Shown piece by piece: positions 14,312-20,634 of a stretch of 20,634 bases of DNA. Position 1 is the stretch's first letter. Every line of letters starts with the position of its first letter. The notes under the pieces were generated by a model that searched no databases, had not been told where the DNA came from, and saw only the letters and a program-made list of their open reading frames with translations. The position numbers and the translations under genes are program-made. This stretch comes from Conexibacter sp. (GTDB taxonomy: Bacteria > Actinomycetota > Thermoleophilia > Solirubrobacterales > Solirubrobacteraceae), in assembly GCA_025964215.1 (NCBI GenBank), contig JAOPZG010000395.1:1-20634 (forward strand). The letters are read 5' to 3'.

Positions 14312-15603
14312 GCCAGTACCTCAAGAACGCGCCCCTCTACAGCGCCCAGGTCACCGAGCAGGTCCAGCAGACGGTCGCCGAGATGCTCGGCCGCATCGAG
14401 CGCGAGGGCGTCGATGCGATCCGCCACTACTCACGCGAGCTCGACGGCTGGGATCCGGACTCGTTCCTCGTGGACCGCGACACGGCGCTGGCGGCGGGCG
14501 AGCAGCTCGACGACGAGCTGCGCGAGCACATCGCCTTCGCCCAGGAGCAGGTGCGCGGCTTCGCGCAGGCCCAGCGCGCGACGCTGCAGGACCTCGAGGT
14601 CGAGACGCTGCCCGGCGTGACGCTCGGGCACCGCCACATCCCCGTGCAGACCGTCGGCTCCTACGTCCCCGGCGGCCGCTACCCGATGCTCGCCTCCTCG
14701 TTCATGACGGTTATCGTCCCGAAGGTCGCGGGCGTCGACCGCGTCGTGGCCTGTGCTCCGCCGCAGCGCGACAAGGGCATCCACCCGGCGATGTCGTACG
14801 CCATGGCTACGTCGGGCGCCGACGCGATCCTCGCGCTCGGCGGCGTCCAGGCGATGGCGGCGCTGGCGCTGGGCATCGAGGGTCTGCCGCCGGCCGACAT
14901 CATCGTCGGCGCAGGGAACGCCTATGTGGCCGAGGCCAAGCGGCGGCTGTTCGGCGAGGTCGGGATCGACCTGCTGGCTGGCCCGACCGAGATCGCGATC
15001 ATCGCCGACGCGACCGCCGATCCGGTGATCGTCGCCGCCGACCTGCTCGGGCAGGCCGAGCACGGGCCGACGTCACCGTGCGTGCTGTTCACCACCTCCG
15101 AGGAGCTCGGCAAGGCCGTGATCGAGGCGGTCGGCGAGTTGCTGCTGACCTGGCCGACGGCGGCGGTCGCCGGCGCCGCGTGGGAGGCCCACGGCTCGGT
15201 CGTGCTCGCCGACGACCTCGACGAGGCGATCGCGCTGTCCGATGCCATGGCGCCCGAGCACCTCGAGGTCCAGGTCGCTGAGGACCGGCTCGACCACTGC
15301 CTCGACACGCTGCGCAACTACGGCTCGCTCTTCCTCGGCGAGCAGGCCACGGTGGCCTACGGCGACAAGGGCGTCGGGACCAACCACGTCCTGCCGACGA
15401 TGGGCGCGGCCAAGTACACCGGCGGCCTCTGGGTCGGCAAGTTCCTGAAGACCTGCACCTACCAACGTCTGACCGACGAGGGCACGCGGCGCATCGCGCC
15501 GACGATCGCCGCGATCTCCTCGGCCGAGCATCTCGAGGGCCACGCGCTGACGGCCACGATGCGTCTCGACCGCCTGCCCCAGCCGGCGTCTTCAACGCTG
15601 TGA
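14308..15603 (+). CDS. Histidinol dehydrogenase-like NAD-dependent dehydrogenase
   Basis: This 431-residue enzyme has the histidinol dehydrogenase fold: VQTVGSYVPGGRYPMLASS, GGVQAMAALALG, GNAYVAEAK, AGPTEIAI. Zinc ligands are conserved (Gln249 and His252 in GQAEHG, Asp353 in YGDKGVGTNHV, His412 in EHLEGH), as is the general-base pair Glu317-His318 in APEHLEV. It sits in a catabolic operon, not among his genes. It resembles the HpsN group, which oxidises a primary alcohol or aldehyde to a carboxylate, better than biosynthetic HisD. In this pathway it could oxidise an aldehyde carbon such as C1 of 5-deoxyglucuronate. I chose GTG 14308 because AGGAG (14292-14296) precedes it and it overlaps the aldolase stop; the frame itself is open further upstream. 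Confidence 0.88.
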   Translation: MSQYLKNAPLYSAQVTEQVQQTVAEMLGRIEREGVDAIRHYSRELDGWDPDSFLVDRDTALAAGEQLDDELREHIAFAQEQVRGFAQAQRATLQDLEVETLPGVTLGHRHIPVQTVGSYVPGGRYPMLASSFMTVIVPKVAGVDRVVACAPPQRDKGIHPAMSYAMATSGADAILALGGVQAMAALALGIEGLPPADIIVGAGNAYVAEAKRRLFGEVGIDLLAGPTEIAIIADATADPVIVAADLLGQAEHGPTSPCVLFTTSEELGKAVIEAVGELLLTWPTAAVAGAAWEAHGSVVLADDLDEAIALSDAMAPEHLEVQVAEDRLDHCLDTLRNYGSLFLGEQATVAYGDKGVGTNHVLPTMGAAKYTGGLWVGKFLKTCTYQRLTDEGTRRIAPTIAAISSAEHLEGHALTATMRLDRLPQPASSTL

Positions 15604-16364
15604 CGATGGCCGCGCCCGAGTTCCGTCTCGACGGCGAGGTCGTGGTCGTGGTCGGTGCCAGCCGTGGGATCGGCGCCGCGGTCGCGCTGGCGTGCGCGCA
15701 GGCGGGCGCGCGCGAGGTGGTCCTGCTCGGGCGCGACCCGGCCGCGCTGGTGCCCGTCGGCCATGACGTCGAGGTCTGGGGCGCGCGGGCCACGAGCATC
15801 GGCTGCGACGTCACCACCAAGGCGTCGATCGAGGTGGCGTTCGCCCGGATGGAGCGCGCCGACGTGGTCGTCTACAACGCGGGCGTCAACCAGCCCGAGC
15901 CGTTCTTGGAGGTTGAGGTCGAGACGCTCGACCGGTTGATCGCCGTCAACCTCCGCGGTGCGTTCCTCGTCGCCCAGGCGGCCGTCGCCAAGATGCTCGA
16001 AGGCGGCCGCGGCGGGACGATCGTCACCATCTCCTCGCAGATGGGCCACGTCGGCGCCGCGCGGCGCACCGCCTACTGCGCGACCAAGCACGCCGTCGAG
16101 GGCTTGACCAAGGCCCTGGCGGTCGAGCACGCCGCCGACGGCATCCGCGCCGTCACCATCGCGCCGACCTTCGTGCGCACCGCGATGACCGCACCGCAGC
16201 TCGACGACCCCGAGACCGGGCCCGCGTTGTTGTCGCAGATCCCGCAAGGCCGCTTCGGCACCCCCGAGGAGGTGGCCGCCGCGGTGGTGTTCGTCGCCTC
16301 GCCGGCCGCCGCCCTGATGACCGGCACCAGCCTGGTGCTCGACGGAGGATGGACAGCACGATGA
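15600..16364 (+). CDS. Short-chain dehydrogenase/reductase (SDR)
   Basis: This intact classical SDR has 254 residues from GTG 15600, which overlaps the preceding stop. ATG 15606 is an alternative start. It has GASRGIG (19-25), YNAGVN, ITISS... catalytic Ser145/146, Tyr159 and Lys163 in YCATK, and the C-terminal MTGTSLVLDGGWT. It is different from the SDR at 9561, sharing only family motifs, so it acts at another position or on another stereoisomer. It is coupled to the gene on each side (GTGA before, ATGA after). A likely role is oxidising an inositol to an inosose or a hydroxyl of the opened acid. Confidence 0.9.
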   Translation: MTMAAPEFRLDGEVVVVVGASRGIGAAVALACAQAGAREVVLLGRDPAALVPVGHDVEVWGARATSIGCDVTTKASIEVAFARMERADVVVYNAGVNQPEPFLEVEVETLDRLIAVNLRGAFLVAQAAVAKMLEGGRGGTIVTISSQMGHVGAARRTAYCATKHAVEGLTKALAVEHAADGIRAVTIAPTFVRTAMTAPQLDDPETGPALLSQIPQGRFGTPEEVAAAVVFVASPAAALMTGTSLVLDGGWTAR

Positions 16365-18232
16365 GCGAGCAGACCGTACGGCTGACGACGGCCCAGGCGC
16401 TGGTGCGCTGGCTGCAGGCCCAGCACAGCGAGCGCGACGGCGTCGTGCGCCGCGCGGTGCCTGCGATCTTCGGGATCTTCGGGCACGGCAACGTGCTCGG
16501 CCTCGGGCAGGCGATCCAGCAGGAGGGCGCGGAGCTGCCGCTCTACCAGCCCAAGCACGAGCAGGCGATGGTCCACACCGCGATGGGCTACGCCAAGGCG
16601 GCGCGCCGCCTGCAGACCCTCGCCTGCACGGCGTCGATCGGGCCGGGCTCGACGAACATGCTCACCGGCGCGGGGACCGCGACGACCAACCGGCTGCCGG
16701 TCCTGCTGCTCCCCAGCGATACCTTCGCCAACCGCCGCCAGGGTCCGGTGCTCCAGCAGCTCGAGCATCCGCTGGAGGCCGACACCACCGTCAACGACGC
16801 GTTCCGCCCGCTCAGCCGCTTCTTCGACCGGATCGCCCGGCCCGAGCAGCTGCTGACCGCGCTGCCGCAGGCCATGCGCGTCCTGCTCGATCCGGCCGAC
16901 ACCGGCGCGGTGACGATCTCGCTGCACCAGGACGTCCAGGGCGAGGCCTATGACTACCCGGCGGCGTTCTTCGCGCCGCGCACATGGCCGGTGACGCGCA
17001 GGCCGCCCGCGGCGTCGGAGCTGGCCGCGACGATCACGCTGCTGCGCGACGCGCGGCGCCCGCTGCTCATCGCCGGCGGCGGCGTCCGGTACTCGGAGGC
17101 CGAGGCGGCGCTGCGGCTGTTCGCGACCGAGCTCGGGATCCCGGTCGCGGAGACGTCGGCGGGCAAGGGCGCGCTGACCGAGAGCCGCTGGTCGGTCGGC
17201 GGCCTGGGCAACAACGGCACGCGCGTGGCCAACGAGCTCGCGCGCGACGCCGACGTGGTGCTCTGCGTCGGGACGCGCCTCGGCGACTTCACCACCGGGT
17301 CGCTCTCGCTCTTCCAACATCCGGACGTGCGCTTCATCGGGATCAACGTCAACGCGGGCGACGCCTACAAGTTGGGTGCCGCCGCCATCGTGGCCGATGC
17401 GCGCGAGGCGCTGGTCGGGCTGCGCGCGGCGCTGGCCGGCCGCACGCCCGCCGGCGCGTACGCCGAGGAGGTCGAGGGCGCCGTGGCGCGCTGGCAGGCC
17501 GACCTCGCCGACGACATCGCCCCGCGCGCTGGTGAGCCGCTCGGCCAGGGCGAGGTCTTGCGCACGATCAACGACAGCGTGGGGGAGGGCGACTGGGTCG
17601 TCGCCGCCGCCGGCTGGCAGCCGGGCGACATCCTCAAGCTGTGGGAGACGCCGACCGGCAGCTTCACGCACATCGAGTTCGCGTTCTCCTGCATGGGCCA
17701 CGAGATCCCGGCCGGCCTCGGCGTGCGGATGCACGAGGGCGACGGCGCCGAGGTGCTGGTCGTCGTCGGCGACGGCACGTTCCTGATGAGCCCCACCGAG
17801 CTGGTCACCGCGACGCAGGAGGACCTGAAGATCACGGTCGTCGTGCTCGACAACGGCGGCTACCAGTCGATCAACGGGCTTGCCGTGGGCAACACCGGGT
17901 CTGGCGCGGGCAACGAGTTTCGGGCGCGCGGCGCCGACGGGAGGCTGCCCGACGGAGAGCCGGTGCGCGTCGACCTCGCCGCGATGGCGCGCAGCATGGG
18001 CTGCGCCGGGGTCGCCGTCAGCTCGACCGAGAAGCTGCGCGCCGCGTTGGGTGCCGCCCGGGCGGGCGACCGCTCGACCGTGATCGTGGTCCCGACCGCG
18101 GCCGACCGCCCATTGCTGAGCGGCGGCGCCTTCTGGGACCTCGGCGTCCCGGAGGTCTCCACCGACGCGCACACGCAGGCCCTGACCGCCGACTTCCTGG
18201 ACTGCCGCCGCGCGCAGCGGACCTACCTGTAG
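16361..18232 (+). CDS. iolD: 3D-(3,5/4)-trihydroxycyclohexane-1,2-dione acylhydrolase (IolD)
   Basis: This thiamine-diphosphate enzyme opens the ring of trihydroxycyclohexane-1,2-dione to give 5-deoxy-D-glucuronate in inositol breakdown. It has 623 residues, normal for IolD. The N-terminal domain has FGHGNVLGLGQAI and the cofactor-activating Glu67 in YQPKHEQAMVHTAMGYAK. The C-terminal ThDP motif runs from GDG (470-472) to DNGG (497-500), and MGHEIPAGLG precedes it. I prefer ATG 16361 over ATG 16349: it overlaps the SDR stop and GGAGG (16344-16348) lies before it, whereas at 16349 the same sequence would touch the start codon. Three bases separate it from iolE, which makes its substrate. Confidence 0.93.
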   Translation: MSEQTVRLTTAQALVRWLQAQHSERDGVVRRAVPAIFGIFGHGNVLGLGQAIQQEGAELPLYQPKHEQAMVHTAMGYAKAARRLQTLACTASIGPGSTNMLTGAGTATTNRLPVLLLPSDTFANRRQGPVLQQLEHPLEADTTVNDAFRPLSRFFDRIARPEQLLTALPQAMRVLLDPADTGAVTISLHQDVQGEAYDYPAAFFAPRTWPVTRRPPAASELAATITLLRDARRPLLIAGGGVRYSEAEAALRLFATELGIPVAETSAGKGALTESRWSVGGLGNNGTRVANELARDADVVLCVGTRLGDFTTGSLSLFQHPDVRFIGINVNAGDAYKLGAAAIVADAREALVGLRAALAGRTPAGAYAEEVEGAVARWQADLADDIAPRAGEPLGQGEVLRTINDSVGEGDWVVAAAGWQPGDILKLWETPTGSFTHIEFAFSCMGHEIPAGLGVRMHEGDGAEVLVVVGDGTFLMSPTELVTATQEDLKITVVVLDNGGYQSINGLAVGNTGSGAGNEFRARGADGRLPDGEPVRVDLAAMARSMGCAGVAVSSTEKLRAALGAARAGDRSTVIVVPTAADRPLLSGGAFWDLGVPEVSTDAHTQALTADFLDCRRAQRTYL

Positions 18233-18235
18233 GCC

Positions 18236-19132
18236 ATGACCGACACCATCAAGTACGCGACCGGCCCGGTCACCTGGGGCGTCGACTTCGCCGACACGCC
18301 GACCAACCCGTCGTACACGCAGGTGCTCGACGAGATCGCGCAGAGCGGGATCGGCGCGCTGGAGCTGGGGCCCGTGGGCTATCTGCCCGAGAAGCCGGCG
18401 ATCCTGCGCAGGGAGCTGTCGCAGCGCGGGCTGACCGCGGTGGGCTCCTTCGTGTTCGAGGATCTCCATGATCCACGGCAGCGGCAGGCGATCGAGGCGA
18501 CGACGCGCCGGGCCTGTGCGGCGATCCGCGCCGCGCGGGGCACCGTCCTGGTGATCATCGATCGCCCGAGCGAGCCGCGCATCGCGACCGCCGGGCAGAC
18601 GCGGCGCGCGGCGCGCCTGGAGCCCGCCGCGTGGGCGGCGATGCTCGACACGACGCGCGCCGTCGCCGCGATCGCCGAGGAGCACGGCCTGCGCCCCGCC
18701 TTCCACCCGCACGCGGGCGGCTACGTCGAGTTCGCCGACGAGATCGAGCGGCTGCTCGCCGACACCGACCTCGGCCTGTGCCTGGACACCGGCCATATGG
18801 CCTACGCCGGCATGGTCGCCCACGACGGCCTGCGCACCTACGGGCGCCGCATCACCCACCTGCACCTCAAGGACATCCGCGCCGACGTCCTCGCGCACGT
18901 CGAGGCCGAGCGCCTGGGCTTCTGGGACGCGCTCGCCGCCGGCATCTTCTGCCCGCTCGGGGCCGGCGTCGTCGACCTCCCGGCCTGCCTTGGCATCTTG
19001 GAGGAGATCGGCTACGCCGGGTACGCGACGATCGAGCAGGACCGCGTGCCGGGCAGCGGCGCGCCGCTGGCGGACCTCCAAGAGAGCCTGCGGGTGGTGC
19101 GGGCGGCGCAGGCGGCCGTCAGCGCGCGCTAG
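18236..19132 (+). CDS. iolE: Inosose dehydratase-like TIM-barrel enzyme (IolE family)
   Basis: IolE removes water from 2-keto-myo-inositol (inosose) to give the dione used by IolD. The 298-residue AP-endonuclease-2/xylose-isomerase-like barrel begins GPVTWGVDFADTPTNPSYTQ and has LELGPVGYLPEKP, as in inosose dehydratases. Candidate metal ligands are His157/His159 and Glu165 (FHPHAGGYVEF), Asp184 and His187 (CLDTGHMAYAG), His208/His210 (HLHLKDIRADV) and Glu267 (TIEQDR). It follows iolD by three bases and is last in the operon. Direct pairing with iolD makes the assignment strong, though activity on other cyclitol ketones or inosose isomers is possible. Confidence 0.88.
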   Translation: MTDTIKYATGPVTWGVDFADTPTNPSYTQVLDEIAQSGIGALELGPVGYLPEKPAILRRELSQRGLTAVGSFVFEDLHDPRQRQAIEATTRRACAAIRAARGTVLVIIDRPSEPRIATAGQTRRAARLEPAAWAAMLDTTRAVAAIAEEHGLRPAFHPHAGGYVEFADEIERLLADTDLGLCLDTGHMAYAGMVAHDGLRTYGRRITHLHLKDIRADVLAHVEAERLGFWDALAAGIFCPLGAGVVDLPACLGILEEIGYAGYATIEQDRVPGSGAPLADLQESLRVVRAAQAAVSAR

Positions 19133-19166
19133 TTGTAGTTGCTGAGCAAAGTTGTTCATCACCCTG

Positions 19167-19418
19167 ATGGAGGCCCGTCAGGTCGAAGAGGCGCTCATCG
19201 CCCACTTCGGGCCTGCCGGTGCCGAGCGGAACGACCACGACCCGGACAAACCAGGACAGCTGCGAGACCTGCGGCACGAGATCTCACCCTTCCGCCCCGA
19301 CTATTGTGCAAGTCTCATGATCGGTCAGTTCGTGTTGGATGACTTCGGCTACGGCGCCTACGCCGGGGCGCACTACACCAGGGGCAGAGTCTGCCCCGGG
19401 ATCGGCGGGCTGCGCTGA
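19167..19418 (+). CDS. Small hypothetical protein or remnant
   Basis: This short frame of 83 codons from ATG 19167 reads MEARQVEEALIAHFGPAGAE and, later, PFRPDYCASLMIGQFVLDDF. Charged and hydrophobic residues alternate in a protein-like way, and local GC is lower than in the operon. I do not recognise a family. No ribosome-binding site is visible. A strong hairpin (19381-19397) interrupts the last 13 codons, so the real protein, if any, may have ended earlier or in another frame. It may be the residue of a damaged gene, like its neighbour on the opposite strand. Confidence 0.3.
   Translation: MEARQVEEALIAHFGPAGAERNDHDPDKPGQLRDLRHEISPFRPDYCASLMIGQFVLDDFGYGAYAGAHYTRGRVCPGIGGLR
19381..19397. 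terminator. Perfect hairpin between convergent units
   Basis: GGGGCAGA (19381-19388) and TCTGCCCC (19390-19397) are inverted around G19389. The hairpin lies between the plus-strand small frame and the minus-strand aquaporin remnant, where a bidirectional terminator would be expected. No T-run is present. Confidence 0.4.
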
Positions 19419-19419
19419 T

Positions 19420-19741
19420 GGCCGGGACGCTGCGCAGCAAGCTCCCCGGCCCCCCGGCGGAGCGCGGGATGTACGCGATCTCCGGTTCGCTGGAAGGCGT
19501 GGTCCCGGGACGGCGCACCGTCCGGGAGACACGACCGGGTTGAAGTGCGCGCCGCAGATCGGGCCGAACATGAGGATGATGGCGAACAAGGCCGGTGGCC
19601 GTCGCGGCGGCGTTCTCGAGCGACGCAGGCCGGTGTCGTCGGGCGTCCGGCGCGCAGCGGCGATCCCCGATCCGACGACGATCGCGGCGAGGGACGTCGA
19701 CCCGATGAACTCGGCGACTATGCGGCGGCGTGCTCGGTCAT
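19420..19741 (-). pseudogene. Decayed, truncated aquaporin (MIP family)
   Basis: ATG 19741 opens MTEHAAA and then meets a stop. One base shift restores VAEFIGSTSLAAIVVGSGIA, the first membrane span of an aquaporin-like channel. Downstream come ALFAIILMFGPICGAHFNPV and VS, which carry the first NPA-type signature as NPV. Another shift gives EIAYIPRSAGGPGSLLRSVP, which corresponds to the following span (typically AYIPAQ..GG). The second half, with the second NPA motif, is absent. The order VVGSGIAA...GAHFNPV recalls the aquaporins found in actinobacterial arsenic-resistance loci. With at least two frameshifts and no C-terminal half it cannot be functional. Confidence 0.75.
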
Positions 19742-19803
19742 CTAGCGCAGGCCGCGGCGGTGGCGCGTCCTCAGGCTCGCTGAGCCCGGGTCGAATGGCG
19801 CGC

Positions 19804-19821
19804 CCAAGTGCATGCACTTGG
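19804..19821. promoter_or_regulatory. 18-bp perfect palindrome, putative operator
   Basis: CCAAGTGCATGCACTTGG is perfectly self-complementary over 18 bp. It overlaps the -35 box of the promoter for the GntR gene at 19855. GntR/FCD regulators often bind short palindromes like this at their own promoters, so autoregulation is likely. It differs from the AGWGATTAGATCWCT sites, which indicates a separate regulon. Confidence 0.7.
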
Positions 19822-19846
19822 CCATCTGCCGCCTGCCGCGTACCAT
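19818..19846 (+). promoter_or_regulatory. Promoter of the second GntR gene
   Basis: TTGGCC (19818-19823) and TACCAT (19841-19846) are 17 bp apart. The GTG start lies 8 bp after the -10 box, which suggests a leaderless transcript. Confidence 0.5.
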
Positions 19847-19854
19847 TGGCGGCA

Positions 19855-20592
19855 GTGCCGACACAACGCATCCGGGTGGTGTCCCGGGACGGGCAGAACG
19901 TCGCGAACGTGGTGACGCGCTTGCGCGAGGCGATCCTTAACGGCGACATCCCTGGCGGTGCGGTCACGACGCAGCTCGCGCTGGCGACGGAGTTCGAGAC
20001 GGGGCGGACGCCGGTGCGCGAGGCGCTGCGGCTTCTGGAGCGCGAGGGTTTGGTCGTCGCCGATCCCAATCGGCGTGTTCGGGTCACCGACCTGTCGGCG
20101 GCCGACGCCGAGGAGCTCTACGTCATGCGCGTCGCCTTGGAGACCGTCGCGATCCGGCTGACGATCCCGACCCTGTCCTCCGACGACATCGCCGAGCTCG
20201 AGGCGTGCATGGCCAAGATGGAGCACTACATGCGCGCCAAGGACCAGATCGGGATGCGCGAGCCGCACCGCAGCTTCCACGTCAAGCTGGTGGCCGCGGC
20301 CGGTCCGCGGGGCGTCGCGGAGATCGAGCAGCTGTTCGACCATGCCGAGCGCTACCGGCTCGCGCACGGCGCGCTGACCCGGCGCGACTGGACGCTGCGC
20401 TCCGACGAGCACCGCGCGATCCTCGATGCGGTGATCGCGGGGGACGCCGCGCGGGCCGCCCGCGAGCTGGCCGAGCACTACGCGCACACCGCGCGGCTCG
20501 TCTTCTCTAACCTTGACGCCGCCTTCGACGGCGTGCGGTTGCGCGCGGCGCTGGCCGCCGTCGCCCCGGGCTCGGAGTCGGCGCTGGGCTAG
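19855..20592 (+). CDS. GntR family regulator with FCD domain
   Basis: This 245-residue regulator starts at GTG 19855. The winged helix includes VTRLREAILNGDIPGG, LALATEFETGRTPVREALRL and LEREGLVVADPNRRVRVTDL (residues 20-80). The FCD domain follows, with EPHRSFHVKL (H138, H142), DEHRAIL (H186) and AEHYAHTARL (H208) as metal and ligand positions. The frame extends upstream, but that sequence contains the aquaporin remnant on the other strand and a promoter, so GTG 19855 is the sensible start. It is only distantly similar to the regulator at 11491. Its targets are unknown; the palindrome at 19804 suggests self-control. No catabolic gene follows it within the window. Confidence 0.9.
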   Translation: MPTQRIRVVSRDGQNVANVVTRLREAILNGDIPGGAVTTQLALATEFETGRTPVREALRLLEREGLVVADPNRRVRVTDLSAADAEELYVMRVALETVAIRLTIPTLSSDDIAELEACMAKMEHYMRAKDQIGMREPHRSFHVKLVAAAGPRGVAEIEQLFDHAERYRLAHGALTRRDWTLRSDEHRAILDAVIAGDAARAARELAEHYAHTARLVFSNLDAAFDGVRLRAALAAVAPGSESALG

Positions 20593-20634
20593 CGCGCCGG
20601 CGGCGCGGCCAGGGTCGGCAGCAGGCGCAGGACG
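20589..20634 (-). CDS. Possible C-terminal end of a convergent gene
   Basis: On the minus strand a frame enters from the right edge and reads VLRLLPTLAAPPAR before TAG (complement of 20589-20591). Fourteen residues are too few to identify a product. The hairpin inside this stretch argues partly against coding, although convergent stops overlapping by a few bases are common in compact genomes. Confidence 0.25.
   Translation of the reverse strand, partial: VLRLLPTLAAPPAR
20593..20607. terminator. GC-rich hairpin at the right edge
   Basis: CGCGCC (20593-20598) pairs with GGCGCG (20602-20607) around GGC, directly after the GntR stop. It may end transcription of the GntR gene, and also of a convergent gene if one enters from the right. 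Confidence 0.4.

Noticed and set aside
14308..15603. Annotation as hisD of histidine biosynthesis
   Set aside because: No other histidine gene is nearby and the gene is embedded in a coupled catabolic operon, so only the family name is given.
16073..19162. 1029-codon minus-strand open frame opposite IolD/IolE
   Set aside because: Its composition (Arg, Ala, Gly, Val and runs of low complexity) is typical of an antisense frame in GC-rich coding DNA. The plus strand carries well-recognised enzymes across the same stretch.
1..20634. CRISPR array, tRNA/rRNA, prophage or transposase genes
   Set aside because: No regularly spaced repeats, no tRNA-like sequence and no integrase or transposase motif were found on either strand.

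Overview
The window is very GC-rich, densely packed DNA of actinobacterial character. High-GC codon use, GTG/TTG starts, stop-start overlaps, apparently leaderless promoters and a lipoprotein-type sugar receptor fit an Actinomycetota soil bacterium. A Solirubrobacterales/Conexibacter-like lineage is my guess from overall style, not something the sequence proves. No rRNA, tRNA, CRISPR array or intact transposase was seen.

Layout. 1-218 is the tail of a membrane protein. 219-908 holds short repeats and a decayed fragment of a sugar-binding protein. 943-3410 (minus strand) encodes a LacI-type regulator followed by an amidohydrolase. 3441-6390 (plus) has a good promoter overlapped by a LacI-type palindrome, then a ribose-type ABC importer: permease, single-domain ATPase and lipoprotein receptor. 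6391-7446 holds a second decayed binding-protein fragment, a structured leader and a broken SDR gene; an intact Gfo/Idh/MocA oxidoreductase follows. 8582-11478 has a divergent pair, an SMP-30 lactonase (minus) and an SDR (plus), with a frameshifted M20 metallohydrolase behind the SDR. A FadR-type GntR regulator lies at 11491. 12538-19132 is a tightly coupled six-gene operon: 2-hydroxyacid dehydrogenase, HpcH/HpaI aldolase, histidinol-dehydrogenase-like enzyme, SDR, IolD and IolE. The right flank has a small ORF, a decayed aquaporin gene and a second FCD-type GntR gene with its own palindromic operator.

How the genes work together. IolE and IolD are core enzymes of inositol breakdown, converting an inosose to a trihydroxycyclohexanedione and then to 5-deoxyglucuronate. 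The usual next enzymes (IolB, IolC, IolJ, IolA) are absent here. In their place are enzymes that could oxidise 5-deoxyglucuronate, open a lactone, cleave the chain and reduce hydroxypyruvate. I propose an alternative oxidative, non-phosphorylated lower inositol (cyclitol) pathway. The enzyme families are well supported; the route is inference.

Regulation. Three near-identical 15-bp palindromes (AGWGATTAGATCWCT) sit at promoters in front of the broken SDR/Gfo unit, the lactonase/SDR divergent pair and the iol operon. This ties these units into one regulon, probably of the FadR-type GntR protein at 11491. The transporter and amidohydrolase instead carry LacI-type operators. Several genes or gene remnants are broken, so the locus seems to be partly decaying, or else the assembly contains indel errors.
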